Part shown: positions 1-10,861 of the stretch, in pieces
Numbering within the stretch: the stretch's first letter is position 1
Layout: every line of letters starts with the position of its first letter
Source of the DNA: Microbacterium sp. CSI-V
GTDB lineage: Bacteria; Actinomycetota; Actinomycetes; Actinomycetales; Microbacteriaceae
DNA length: 64,000 nucleotides
NCBI RefSeq assembly: GCF_001984105.1
Contig: NZ_MTQM01000007.1
Coordinates: forward strand, 310,001-374,000
Reading direction: 5' to 3'
Position numbers and translations under genes: made by a program
The notes under the pieces: model-generated
The model's database searches: none
What the model was told of the DNA's origin: nothing
What the model saw: only the letters and a program-made list of their open reading frames with translations

Positions 1-131
1 GGAACGTGGGGCCCGCCTCCATCCCGATCACCCTGGCCGAGGAGCAGAAGACCCTGCGCCGCGGCGACCGCGTGCTGCTGATGGGAGTGGGCTCCGGGCT
101 GAACACCGGGATGCTGGAGCTGGCCTGGTGA
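1..131 (+). CDS. oleA: OleA, 3' end only (thiolase-fold acyl-CoA condensing enzyme)
   Basis: Only the last 42 codons are present; the gene enters from the left edge. The visible peptide opens with NVGPASIPIT and ends in GLNTGMLELAW, matching the C-terminus of FabH/OleA-type thiolases. The first complete codon is probably the catalytic Asn of the GNxxxAS motif. OleA joins two fatty acyl-CoAs in a head-to-head Claisen condensation to a beta-keto acid, the first step of long-chain olefin synthesis. The assignment as OleA rather than FabH rests on the next two genes, OleBC and OleD. The stop overlaps the oleBC start by 4 bp (GTGA), so translation is likely coupled. Confidence 0.85.
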   Translation, partial: NVGPASIPITLAEEQKTLRRGDRVLLMGVGSGLNTGMLELAW

Positions 132-2776
132 CGGTCACCGGCCTGTCCGCGACCCTTCCCCCGGCCGGGCTCCCCGGCCTCGACCCCGCCCTGTCGCGCC
201 TCGTCGAGGTGGAGGGCACCGCGGCCGACGTCGGCCACCGTCGCACGTGGCACATCCTCGACACCGGCGACGCGCTCGCCGATCGCGGGATCGTCGCGCA
301 GGGAACGATCGTCGCGGTGCACGGCAACCCGACCTGGTCGTACCTGTGGCGCGCGCTCGTGAACGCGTCCCTCGCGCGGGCCGAGGCGGGGGCTCCCGCG
401 TGGCGCGTCGTCGCCGTGGACCAGCTGGAGATGGGCTTCTCCGACCGGACCGATCTGCGGCGTACGCTCGCTCAGCGCATCGCCGACCTCTCCGGCCTGA
501 TCGAGGCCCTCGGCATCCCGGGTCCGATCGTGACCATCGGCCACGACTGGGGCGGGCCGGTGTCGCTCGGCTGGGCCGTGCGCAATCCCGCGCGCCTGGC
601 CGCCGTCATCGCGCTCAACACCGCCGTGCACCACGCGGAGGACGCGCCGCTGCCGTTCCCGCTGCGAGTCGCGACCGCGCGCGGCGTGCTCGCCGCGGGC
701 ACGACGGGGACGACGGCGTTCCTCGACACGACGCTCGCCCTTGCCGACCTCGACCCCGCGGTGCGCGCCGCGTTCCGCGCACCATACGCCACCGTGGCGC
801 GCCGACGGGGCGTCGGGGGATTCGTCGCCGACATCCCGGCCACGGCGGACGACGAGAGCACCCCGGCGCTGCGGAGCCTTTCGGCAGGGCTGCGCGACCT
901 CGACGTCCCCGCCCTTCTGCTGCGCGGCCCGAAGGACCCGGTGTTCCTCGAGGCGCACCTCGACGACCTCGTCGACCGGCTGCCGCACGCCGACGTCCAC
1001 CGCTTCGAGGGCGCGGGTCACCTGATGGCCGAGGAGCGCCCCTACGCCGACGCGGTGCTCGACTGGCTCGATCACCGCGTCTCGGCCGGCGTGGATGCCG
1101 CGTCCCCGGCGCCCGTCGACGACACCCCGGCGCCCGCGCCCCTGTGGGCGGCCCTCCAGGCGCGCCGCGCGGACGACGACGTCGCGGTCATCGACATGGC
1201 CACCGGCTCCGCCGACGCCCCGCTGCGGGTGAGCTGGCGACAGCTCGCCGCCCGCGTGGACGAGCTCGCCGCGGGTCTCGACGTCCTCGGCGTCCGCGCG
1301 GGCGACCGCGTCTCGCTGCTCGTCCCCCCGGGCCCCACGCTCACCGCCGTGCTGTACGCGTGCCTGCGCATCGGCGCCGTCGTCGTCGTGGCCGACCGGG
1401 GTCTCGGCATCCGGGGACTGTCCCGTGCGGTGCGCGGCGCCGTGCCCGACGTGGTGATCGGCGAGGTCGCGGGGCTCGCGGCCGCGCGCGCTCTCGGCTG
1501 GCCGGGACGCCGCATCGCGGCCGCGGCCCTCCCCGCCGCCGCGATGCGCACCCTCGGGGTCGAGGCGAGTCTCGCCGACATCGCCCGGGCGGGCCGCGGT
1601 CGGACGCTCCCCGTCCCACCGGACGCCGACGCGGATGCCGCGATCCTCTTCACGTCCGGGTCCACGGGACCCGCGAAGGGCGTCGTGTACACGCATCGCC
1701 AGCTCTCGTCGCTGCGGGACGCGCTCGCGGAGCACTTCGACGTCGGCCCCGACACCGGACTCGTGACGGGCTTCGCCCCCTTCGCGCTGTTGGGCCCGGC
1801 CCTCGGCACGCGTTCGGCGACCCCCGACATGGACGTGTCCGCGCCGCGCACGCTCACGGCATCCGCGGTCGCCGCCGCCGTCCGAGCCTCGGACGCGGGC
1901 ATCGTCTTCCTCTCCCCCGCCGCCGTCCGCAACGTCGTCGCGACCGCCGACGCGCTGGGGTCGGACGAACGGGCGGCGCTCGACCGCGTGCGCACGTTCC
2001 TGTCCACGGGGGCGCCGGTCGGGACCCCCCTGCTGCGCCAGGCGCAGCGCCTCATGCCGAACGCGACCGCCCACACGCCGTACGGGATGACGGAGTGCCT
2101 GCTCGTCGCGGACGTCACGCTGCCCGAGATCGAGGAGGCCGACGCCTCCGCCGATCGCGGCGTGTGCGTGGGGGCGCCCATCGGTCGGGGCCGCGTCCGC
2201 ATCGCGGCGCTCGACGCCCGGGGGCGCGCCACCGGAACCCCCACGACCGACGCCGGGGTCACGGGCGAGGTCGTGATCAGCGCGCCGCACCTCAAGCGCG
2301 GCTACTTCCGGCTCCACCTCACCGACCGCGAGGCAACACGCGACCTCGACGACCTCCGGGGCCGGTGGCATCGCACGGGCGACGTCGGCCACCTCGACGG
2401 GGCCGGACGGCTCTGGATCGAAGGGCGGCTCCCCCACGTCATCACGACGGCCGAGGGCCCGGTCACGCCGGTCGGCATCGAGCAGGACGTCGAGGCGGCA
2501 CCCGGTGTCGTCCGCGCCGCCGCCGTCGGGGTCGGTCCGGTCGGACGCCAGGTGATCGCCGTGGTGATCGAACGGGACCCGGCCGTGCGGCGCCCGGGCG
2601 TGGCATCCGCGGGTCTGACCGAGGTCGTGCGGGCCGCGACCGCGCTGCCGATCGCGGCCGTGCTCGCCGTGCCCGCGCTGCCGACGGACATCCGCCATAA
2701 CTCCAAGATCGACCGCTCGCGCCTCGCGCGGTGGGCCGAGCGCGTGCTCGCCGGCGAGAAGCCGACGGCGCCGTGA
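128..2776 (+). CDS. oleBC: OleBC fusion: beta-lactone decarboxylase plus beta-lactone synthetase
   Basis: An 882-residue protein with two domains. Residues about 25-320 are an alpha/beta hydrolase of haloalkane-dehalogenase type: HGNPTW at 65-70, nucleophile Asp140 in GHDWGG, an acidic residue near Asp270 and His298 in GAGHLMAEE. This is OleB, which decarboxylates a beta-lactone to a cis-olefin. A proline/alanine-rich linker (about 320-340) leads to an AMP-binding ANL-family domain: FTSGSTGPAKG at 508-518, YGMTE, and a C-terminal Lys near 860 in HNSKIDR. This is OleC, which closes the beta-hydroxy acid to a beta-lactone using ATP. OleB and OleC are separate in Gram-negative ole clusters; the fused form is known from actinobacteria such as Micrococcus. 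The GTG start overlaps the oleA stop and the stop overlaps oleD, so the three genes form one coupled operon. Confidence 0.92.
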   Translation: MTVTGLSATLPPAGLPGLDPALSRLVEVEGTAADVGHRRTWHILDTGDALADRGIVAQGTIVAVHGNPTWSYLWRALVNASLARAEAGAPAWRVVAVDQLEMGFSDRTDLRRTLAQRIADLSGLIEALGIPGPIVTIGHDWGGPVSLGWAVRNPARLAAVIALNTAVHHAEDAPLPFPLRVATARGVLAAGTTGTTAFLDTTLALADLDPAVRAAFRAPYATVARRRGVGGFVADIPATADDESTPALRSLSAGLRDLDVPALLLRGPKDPVFLEAHLDDLVDRLPHADVHRFEGAGHLMAEERPYADAVLDWLDHRVSAGVDAASPAPVDDTPAPAPLWAALQARRADDDVAVIDMATGSADAPLRVSWRQLAARVDELAAGLDVLGVRAGDRVSLLVPPGPTLTAVLYACLRIGAVVVVADRGLGIRGLSRAVRGAVPDVVIGEVAGLAAARALGWPGRRIAAAALPAAAMRTLGVEASLADIARAGRGRTLPVPPDADADAAILFTSGSTGPAKGVVYTHRQLSSLRDALAEHFDVGPDTGLVTGFAPFALLGPALGTRSATPDMDVSAPRTLTASAVAAAVRASDAGIVFLSPAAVRNVVATADALGSDERAALDRVRTFLSTGAPVGTPLLRQAQRLMPNATAHTPYGMTECLLVADVTLPEIEEADASADRGVCVGAPIGRGRVRIAALDARGRATGTPTTDAGVTGEVVISAPHLKRGYFRLHLTDREATRDLDDLRGRWHRTGDVGHLDGAGRLWIEGRLPHVITTAEGPVTPVGIEQDVEAAPGVVRAAAVGVGPVGRQVIAVVIERDPAVRRPGVASAGLTEVVRAATALPIAAVLAVPALPTDIRHNSKIDRSRLARWAERVLAGEKPTAP

Positions 2777-3732
2777 GAGTCCTCGCCACCGGCGCGTCCG
2801 GCTTCCTCGGTCGCGCCGTCGTCCGCGCGCTGCAGGACGCCGGCCACGAGGTCCGGACGCTGCAGCGGCGCCCGTCGGGGGTGCCCGGCGCCGAGGACCG
2901 CCTCGGCTCGGTGACCGACCCGGATGCCACGGCCGCCGCCGTCGACGGCGTCGACGCCGTCGTCCACCTGGCGGCGAAGGTGTCGCTCGCGGGCGACCCG
3001 GGCCAGTTCCACGCCGTCAACGTCGAGGGGACGCGGACGCTCCTCGACGCCGCCGCAGCCGCCGGGGTCACGCGCATCGTGCACGTCTCGTCGCCGTCCG
3101 TCGCCCACGCCGGGCACGCGCTGGCCGGCGTGGGCGCCGAACCCGCCGACCCGCTCGGCGCCCGCGGCGAGTACGCCCGCACCAAGGCCCGGGCCGAGCT
3201 GCTCGCCCTCTCGCGCGCCGGCGACTCGGCATCCCTCGTCGCGATCCGCCCGCACCTCGTCTGGGGTCCCGGCGACACGCAGCTCATCGCGCGCGTCGTC
3301 GACCGCGCCCGTCGCGGCCGGCTGCCGCTGCTCAACGGCGGCACCGCCCTGATCGACTCCACCTACGTCGACAACGCCGCGTCCGGGATCGTCGCGGCCC
3401 TCGAACACGTCGACGACGTCAGCGGACGCGCGTACGTGCTGACCAACGGCGAACCGCGACCCGTGGGCGACCTGCTCGCCGGGATCTGTCTCGCCTCCGG
3501 CGTGCGCCCGCCGCGGTTCAGCATCCCCGCCGGGCTGGCGCGCGCGGCCGGCGGTCTCGTCGAGCGCGTGTGGGCCGTCCGCCCCGGCGCCGATGAACCG
3601 CCGATGACCCGGTTCCTCGCCGAGCAGCTCTCCACGGCGCACTGGTTCGATCAGACAGAGATCCGGCGCGACCTCCGGTGGACGCCCGCCGTCTCGATCG
3701 ACGAGGGCCTGCGCCGTCTCTCCCGCGCGTAG
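2773..3732 (+). CDS. oleD: OleD, NAD(P)H-dependent 2-alkyl-3-ketoacid reductase
   Basis: A 319-residue extended short-chain dehydrogenase. The N-terminal Rossmann motif GASGFLG (residues 7-13) and the catalytic pair YARTK are visible. In the ole pathway OleD reduces the beta-keto acid made by OleA to the beta-hydroxy acid used by OleC. The GTG start at 2773 shares 4 bp (GTGA) with the oleBC stop; this start was chosen because it gives the Rossmann fold a normal short lead-in and fits the coupling seen upstream. It is the last gene of the operon. A compound palindrome 46 bp downstream may end transcription. Confidence 0.9.
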   Translation: MRVLATGASGFLGRAVVRALQDAGHEVRTLQRRPSGVPGAEDRLGSVTDPDATAAAVDGVDAVVHLAAKVSLAGDPGQFHAVNVEGTRTLLDAAAAAGVTRIVHVSSPSVAHAGHALAGVGAEPADPLGARGEYARTKARAELLALSRAGDSASLVAIRPHLVWGPGDTQLIARVVDRARRGRLPLLNGGTALIDSTYVDNAASGIVAALEHVDDVSGRAYVLTNGEPRPVGDLLAGICLASGVRPPRFSIPAGLARAAGGLVERVWAVRPGADEPPMTRFLAEQLSTAHWFDQTEIRRDLRWTPAVSIDEGLRRLSRA

Positions 3733-3778
3733 CCTCCCTGCGCGCCGCACTCTGCTGCGCGCCGCACCCCCCTCTCCC

Positions 3779-3845
3779 CGATAAACGCGATCCACGACGA
3801 GAAACGCCACGGCATCCCGTTTCTCGCCGCCAATCGCGTTTATCG
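3779..3845. repeat. Compound palindrome between oleD and katG; possible bidirectional terminator or REP-like element
   Basis: Outer arms CGATAAACGCGAT (3779-3791) and ATCGCGTTTATCG (3833-3845) pair over 13 bp. Inner arms CGAGAAACG (3798-3806) and CGTTTCTCG (3818-3826) pair over 9 bp, separated from the outer stem by 6-nt internal loops on each side, with an 11-nt apical loop. It lies between converging oleD and katG, so a terminator role fits. The same two-stem plan recurs at 8601-8664, which suggests a repeat family. No U-tract follows. Confidence 0.7.
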
Positions 3846-3973
3846 CGCTGGTGCGGCGTCGCTCCGGCAACGGCAGCACCGGAACAGCGGCCGAGACAAC
3901 GGCGGAAGGCCCGCCCCACGGGGGACGGGCCTTCCGGCGGATGTTGCGGGCACAGGGCCGCGCGGCGCGGGAC

Positions 3974-6690
<2,717 letters not shown>

Positions 6691-6707
6691 GCTTCCACCC
6701 TACGTAG

Positions 6708-6724
6708 TTTTGAGTGAATCAAAA
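6708..6724. promoter_or_regulatory. Putative FurA/PerR-type operator upstream of furA-katG
   Basis: A perfect inverted repeat TTTTGA-GTGAA-TCAAAA stands out as a short AT-rich island in GC-rich DNA, 18 nt upstream of the furA start. Its place and composition fit a Fur-family box that lets FurA repress itself and katG. The TACGTA stretch just downstream on the minus strand may include the -10 region. Binding is inferred. Confidence 0.65.
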
Positions 6725-6760
6725 ATGACGCGCCGGGGAACGTCGAGAATCGCGGATGCC

Positions 6761-7756
6761 TCAGCCCGACGTCAGCGTCGGGGTGCCGGCCTCGTACTCG
6801 GTGACGTCGCCCGTCTCGCCCGCACGGTGAGCCCGGCGCCCGAGCACGAGCATGTAGGCGAGGAACACGCCGAGCGCGGCGGCACCGATCGCGATCTTCA
6901 CCTGCCACGGCAGCGTGGACGGCGTCACGAACCCCTCGACCAGCCCCGAGAGTCCGAGCGCGAACACGAGCCCCACCGCCACGGTCGCCAACGACCGGCC
7001 ACCGGCGGCGAGCGCCGCGGATCGCGTCCGGCGCCCCGGGGCGACCCAGGCCCAGAAGATGTGCAGACCCGCCGCGCCGGCGACGAAGATCGCCGTCAGC
7101 TCGAGCAGACCGTGCGGGAGGATGAACTGGAAGAACACGTCCGCCCGGTCGAAGGCGATCATGATGGCCGCCGACGACCCCACCCCGACGGCGTTCTGCA
7201 TCAGCACCATCAACGGCCAGAACCCGGTCACCCCGAACAGCACGCACTGCGCCGCGATCCACGCGTTGTTCGTCCACACGGTGCCGGCGAAGATCGCGTT
7301 CGGGTTCTCGCGGTAGTACTGCACGAACTGTTCGTCGGCGTAGTTCTGCAGCTCGCTGCGCGTGCCGAGGGCGGCGACCGCGCGGGGATCGGACGAGATC
7401 CACAGCCCGACCAGCGTCGCCACCACCACGAAGGCCACCGCGACGGCGAGCGTCGTCCACCGGACGCGGTACAGCGCCGCGGGGAGCTGCAGGAGGAAGA
7501 ACCGCGGCGCCTGTCGCAGGACGTTCTCGCGGACACCGGTGAGCCGCAGCCGGGTGCGGGCGAGCAGGATCGAGACGTAGTCGCCCTGCGGCGTGCGACC
7601 CGCGGACGTCTTGATGTCGGCGAGGTCCGCCGATGCCGCACGGTAGCGGGTGACGAGCTCGTCCACCTCCGGGCCCGTCAGGCGGCGCGTGCGCCCCAGT
7701 TCGTCGAGCCGAGCCCACTCCTGCCGTCGCGCGGCCGTGAGGGCGTCGAGGTCCAT
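6761..7756 (-). CDS. SpoIIM/YbiY-like multi-pass membrane protein
   Basis: A 331-residue protein of the stage II sporulation protein M family. About 90 hydrophilic residues lead into several hydrophobic segments, starting with the one in residues about 100-120 and ending with the segment before the short C-terminal tail. The family is widespread in non-sporulating actinobacteria, typically beside an RDD-domain gene as here; its biochemical role is unknown. The start at 7756 was chosen because a TACAGT -10 lies exactly 7 nt upstream, which predicts a leaderless message. An in-frame ATG at 7774 would add six residues but overlaps that -10. Confidence 0.85.
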   Translation of the reverse strand: MDLDALTAARRQEWARLDELGRTRRLTGPEVDELVTRYRAASADLADIKTSAGRTPQGDYVSILLARTRLRLTGVRENVLRQAPRFFLLQLPAALYRVRWTTLAVAVAFVVVATLVGLWISSDPRAVAALGTRSELQNYADEQFVQYYRENPNAIFAGTVWTNNAWIAAQCVLFGVTGFWPLMVLMQNAVGVGSSAAIMIAFDRADVFFQFILPHGLLELTAIFVAGAAGLHIFWAWVAPGRRTRSAALAAGGRSLATVAVGLVFALGLSGLVEGFVTPSTLPWQVKIAIGAAALGVFLAYMLVLGRRAHRAGETGDVTEYEAGTPTLTSG

Positions 7757-7763
7757 GTGGTCA

Positions 7764-7769
7764 ACTGTA
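7764..7769 (-). promoter_or_regulatory. Leaderless -10 element (TACAGT) for the SpoIIM-like gene
   Basis: On the minus strand TACAGT is followed by 7 nt and then the ATG at 7756, so transcription should begin at or next to the start codon. The element lies within the 16-bp gap to the divergent RDD gene, so both genes share this tiny control region. Confidence 0.6.
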
Positions 7770-7772
7770 CGC

Positions 7773-8606
7773 ATGGCCTCCCCCGCGACCCCCTCTCCCC
7801 CCGGGGTCTCGCGCGCGCACCTCGACGCGGACGAGACGCTGACCGGAGAAGCCGTCGCGCTGGACGTCCAGCCGCTCGGCTTCTTCCTGCGGGCGGTGGG
7901 ATGCCTCATCGACATGGTCGCGGGGATCATCCTGCTGATCGCAGGGTCGGTGTTCCTGTCCGTGCTCGTCGCCGGCGGCACCATCCCCGACAGCGCCTTC
8001 CGCATCGGCCTGATCACGCTCCTCGTCGTCGTCATGGTCGTGATCCCGGCGGCCGTCGAGACGCTTTCGCGGGGGCGGAGCCTCGGCCGGTGGGCGGTCG
8101 GTGGACGCATCGTGCGCGTCGACGGTGGTGCGGCCGGTTTCCGGCAGGCCTTCATCCGCGCCCTGGTGGGCGTGCTCGAACTGTGGTTCACGCTCGGCGG
8201 GATCGCCGCGATCGTCGGCATGTTCACTCCGCGCGCCCAGCGCCTGGGCGACCTGCTGGCCGGGACCGCGTCCGAGCGGACCCGCACCCGTCCGCTTCCC
8301 GCGGCGGCACCCGGCGTCCCGCCGGGGATGGAGGACTGGGCCGCGGTCGCCGACGTCTCGCGCCTGCCCGACCGTCTCGCGGCGCGCATGGCGCAGTTCG
8401 TCCGCGGCGCCGACGCCCTGGAGCCGGGCGCGCGGGCGCGCGTGGCCGCGGGTCTCGCGGAGGCGGTGGCGCCCTACGTGGCGCCGATCCCGGCCGCCGA
8501 CCCCGAGACCCTGGTGCGCGCGGCTGCGGCGGTGCGTCGCGAGCGCGAGTACCGCGCGTTGATGATCGAGAACGAGCGCGCGGCCTCCCTCACCGAACGG
8601 GCGTGA
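7773..8606 (+). CDS. RDD-family membrane protein
   Basis: A 277-residue protein. After about 30 polar residues come paired hydrophobic segments typical of the RDD domain (residues about 35-60 and 65-90), the family's conserved Arg region (LGRWAVGGRIV), and a third hydrophobic stretch near 130-155 ending at QRLGDLLAGT. The C-terminal 110 residues are cytoplasmic, charged and helical. It is divergent from the SpoIIM-like gene with only 16 bp between them, the pairing common in actinobacteria. The function is unknown; transport or envelope roles have been suggested for RDD proteins. The TGA stop lies inside the left arm of the compound palindrome that follows. Confidence 0.85.
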   Translation: MASPATPSPPGVSRAHLDADETLTGEAVALDVQPLGFFLRAVGCLIDMVAGIILLIAGSVFLSVLVAGGTIPDSAFRIGLITLLVVVMVVIPAAVETLSRGRSLGRWAVGGRIVRVDGGAAGFRQAFIRALVGVLELWFTLGGIAAIVGMFTPRAQRLGDLLAGTASERTRTRPLPAAAPGVPPGMEDWAAVADVSRLPDRLAARMAQFVRGADALEPGARARVAAGLAEAVAPYVAPIPAADPETLVRAAAAVRREREYRALMIENERAASLTERA

Positions 8607-8664
8607 GTCGCCAACATGTGTCGCCTCGCCACGGGATCAGGCGACAGATCGTGGCGACTCGCGC
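8601..8664. repeat. Second compound palindrome, between the RDD and DUF3499 genes
   Basis: Outer arms 8601-8613 (GCGTGAGTCGCCA) and 8652-8664 (TGGCGACTCGCGC) pair over 13 positions with one G-T wobble. Inner arms TGTCGCCT (8619-8626) and AGGCGACA (8639-8646) pair over 8 bp, with 5-nt internal loops and a 12-nt apical loop. The apical loop shares CCACGG.ATC with the element at 3779-3845. It overlaps the RDD stop codon and sits between converging genes, so it may act as a two-way terminator. Confidence 0.7.
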
Positions 8665-8677
8665 CTCTCGGCCGGAG

Positions 8678-8884
8678 TCAGGCGCGCAGCGTCTCGTGGC
8701 GCACGACGACCCACCCGCGCGGAACCGACAGGCGGTCGGCGTGCAGCGCGCACAGATCATGGGCGTGCGGGTCGCCCGCACGGCCGAGGGGTCCGAGGGC
8801 GGCCATCTGGTCGCCGTAGTCGTAGGTGAGGGTGCTCATCGCCTCGCGGGCGCATCCCACCTTCGAGCAGAGTCTGTCGCGCAT
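8678..8884 (-). CDS. DUF3499 family small protein
   Basis: A 68-residue actinobacterial protein with the family pattern: an N-terminal Cys pair (RLCSKVGC), a central LTYDYGDQMAALGPL segment, then HAHDLCALHADRLSVPRGW. The Cys and His residues suggest a small metal site, but no function is known. From memory it corresponds to M. tuberculosis Rv3258c, and the divergent zincin-like neighbour corresponds to Rv3259, so this is conserved synteny with whiB2 and manA further along. The start at 8884 has a TAGGCT element 8 nt upstream. Confidence 0.85.
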   Translation of the reverse strand: MRDRLCSKVGCAREAMSTLTYDYGDQMAALGPLGRAGDPHAHDLCALHADRLSVPRGWVVVRHETLRA

Positions 8885-8892
8885 CGCGGGTC

Positions 8893-8898
8893 AGCCTA
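8893..8898 (-). promoter_or_regulatory. Leaderless -10 element (TAGGCT) for the DUF3499 gene
   Basis: TAGGCT on the minus strand lies 8 nt before the ATG at 8884. The surrounding CCTAGGCTGAC string recurs before the genes starting at 13695 and, nearly, at 15412, which points to a shared strong -10 context. Confidence 0.55.
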
Positions 8899-9003
8899 GG
8901 CCGATGCCGTCGCCGGCCGGCGACGCCGCGCCGCGCGGCGCGCGAGCGCCGCGCAGGGTGCAGCGATGGGATGCCACGGCGGACCCGGCACGCGGGCCGA
9001 ACG

Positions 9004-9009
9004 TAGGAT
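9004..9009 (+). promoter_or_regulatory. Leaderless -10 element (TAGGAT) for the zincin-like gene
   Basis: TAGGAT is followed by 6 nt (GGGCCC) and the ATG at 9016, the spacing expected when transcription starts on the A of the start codon. No Shine-Dalgarno sequence is present. Confidence 0.6.
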
Positions 9010-9015
9010 GGGCCC

Positions 9016-9447
9016 ATGCGTCGTCGAACCCGTGAGGCCCGTCCGGTCGCGCGCCCCTCGCGCCACGGCCGTCACGGCCGAGAGAACCGCAGTCCCGTGG
9101 TCCGACCGCCGCTCCCGCCGCTGGACACGCGCATCGAGCGCTTCGACATCGCGGTGAGCACCGCTGCAGAGTTCCTGCGCTCGGCCTGGAGCGATCTGCG
9201 CGACGTGTCGTTCGAGATCGGCATCATGCCGCCCGCAGCCACCGGCGCGATCCCCCGGTGGCAGGTGCTGCGCGAGCAGAAGCGCATCATCCTCTACCGC
9301 GTGCCCATCGAGCGTCTCGGACACCCTCACATCGACGACGACCTGCACCGCCGCATGATGATCGAAGGGGCCGTGTTCCGCGCGGCCGCCGAGTATCTCG
9401 ACCGCGATCCGTGGGACCTCGGCCCCGAGCGCTTCCGGTTCCTCTGA
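9016..9447 (+). CDS. Zincin-like 'metallopeptidase family' protein lacking HExxH
   Basis: A 143-residue protein: a very basic N-terminal tail of about 35 residues, then a compact domain related to the actinobacterial metallopeptidase family found next to DUF3499 genes (Rv3259-like). Recognisable elements are the REQKRIILYRVPIE strand and the helix where the family's HExxH would lie. Here that helix reads MMIEGAVFRAAAEYL, so neither zinc-binding His nor the catalytic Glu in HExxH spacing is present. It is therefore probably not an active protease; a structural or binding role is possible. It is divergent from DUF3499, with its own leaderless promoter. Confidence 0.75.
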   Translation: MRRRTREARPVARPSRHGRHGRENRSPVVRPPLPPLDTRIERFDIAVSTAAEFLRSAWSDLRDVSFEIGIMPPAATGAIPRWQVLREQKRIILYRVPIERLGHPHIDDDLHRRMMIEGAVFRAAAEYLDRDPWDLGPERFRFL

Positions 9448-9463
9448 GCCCCGGTCGCGCGGC

Positions 9464-10861
9464 TCAGGGCAGGACCGTGATCGCTCCCGCGGCGGCATCC
9501 GCCGGCCACAGCGGGTAACCGGCGAGCGCTCCCGGCGCCGAGTAGGAGACCGCGGCGGTGACGGGGCGATCCGGGCTCAGCTCGTAGACGCCCGCGTCGA
9601 CCGGGACAGCCGCGGACCCGCCCGCAGGCACCGAGACGGTCACCGGGTCGCCGCCGGCCTGCGGCGTCAGCGTCACCGAGGCGGGCTCTCCGTCGGCATC
9701 CGCCGCCACCACGAGGGTCGCCCCCGCTCCGGGCGCGACCGCCACGAGACCGGATGCCGCGAAGGTCGGTGCGGGTGAATACCAGGCGAAGTCCGCGCCC
9801 TCGCCGAAGCCCGTCGTCGACCACGCGCCCCCGACGACGGGTTGGGTGGCGGCGATCGAGACGGTGTAGGCCCCGGGCGTCAGGTTCGAAAGGTCGAGGG
9901 ACGTGGGGGTTCCGGCGGGGAGCTCCAGGGTCCGTGGATCCTCCGCGGGCGTGCCGCTTCCCACCGCGGTGATGGTCACGGTCGCGGACGCGGTCGTCCC
10001 GGGCGCGAGCAGACGGAGGACCGTACCGGCATCCCCGCCCGATCCGGCGACGACCTGGATGCCGGGGATCACGAGCGACGTCGACGCTTGCGCGAGCGGC
10101 GCGGCCTGGTCGCTCCCGCCGGGCAGGAGCACGCGCGTGAGGCTCGCCTGCAGGGACGCCCGCACGGGAGCACCCGTGGCGACCACGCGGACCACCGGGC
10201 TCTCTTCGCCCAGGAGCAGTCCCGCGAGGGGGATGACGCGCTGGCCGCCGGCGGGGACGACGATGCCGGTGCCCGAGGCGGGCGTGGCCACGCCCTGTGC
10301 GCCGTACACCGACAACTGCACGGTCGCGGCGACGTCGCCCGGGTTGCCGAGCACCACGAGGTCGTTCGCGCCGGTCGTGCTCGCGCCGGCCACGAGCCAC
10401 GACTCGGCGAGCGGCGGTCGGCAGGCCGAGGCGCTGAAGCCGATCAGGTCGGGCGACGCGGCGGTCGCCGACCCGGCGGCGGCGTACGGGGCGGCGGTGC
10501 GGTCGACCGGCTGCGCGCGGAACACCGTGGCATCCCCCGATCCGTCCGAGGTCGCGCCGGACAGCGTCGACGTCTCCGCCTCGGTGGAGTCCGGACCGGA
10601 AACGGTGGTCTGAGGGGCGGCGACGCTCAGCGCACCGGCCGATTCGGCGGTGCGGCCGAGCGCGAAGACCGGCCCGTCGCACGCGAGCACGGTGTCGGAG
10701 GGCGCGGGCGTGACCTTCACGCGGACCGGCTCGGCGACGAGACTCGGCCACGGGGCGGCGATCCCGGCGACGGCGCCGACGACGACCGCCGCGGCCACGG
10801 CACCCCCCACGAGGACGCGGGCGCCGGTGGTGGCCACGCGGACCAGACGACGATCGCTCAT
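9464..10861 (-). CDS. DUF5719 family membrane-anchored extracellular protein
   Basis: A 465-residue protein with a short basic N-terminus and one hydrophobic segment (about residues 12-38) that would act as signal anchor. The rest is Ala/Gly/Thr/Val-rich and beta-like, with repeated short strands such as VVVLGNPGDVAATVQL, suggesting Ig- or FN3-like extracytoplasmic domains. Actinobacteria often carry DUF5719 directly after a large glycosyltransferase-membrane protein, as here, where its ATG overlaps that gene's stop (ATGA). The two products probably act together at the envelope, but no reaction is known. Confidence 0.75.
   Translation of the reverse strand: MSDRRLVRVATTGARVLVGGAVAAAVVVGAVAGIAAPWPSLVAEPVRVKVTPAPSDTVLACDGPVFALGRTAESAGALSVAAPQTTVSGPDSTEAETSTLSGATSDGSGDATVFRAQPVDRTAAPYAAAGSATAASPDLIGFSASACRPPLAESWLVAGASTTGANDLVVLGNPGDVAATVQLSVYGAQGVATPASGTGIVVPAGGQRVIPLAGLLLGEESPVVRVVATGAPVRASLQASLTRVLLPGGSDQAAPLAQASTSLVIPGIQVVAGSGGDAGTVLRLLAPGTTASATVTITAVGSGTPAEDPRTLELPAGTPTSLDLSNLTPGAYTVSIAATQPVVGGAWSTTGFGEGADFAWYSPAPTFAASGLVAVAPGAGATLVVAADADGEPASVTLTPQAGGDPVTVSVPAGGSAAVPVDAGVYELSPDRPVTAAVSYSAPGALAGYPLWPADAAAGAITVLP

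Noticed and set aside
247..2700. Long open frame on the plus strand inside oleBC, out of frame
   Set aside because: Its protein is almost all Arg, Pro, Ala and Gly, the signature of a shifted frame in GC-rich coding DNA. The oleBC frame has intact catalytic motifs.
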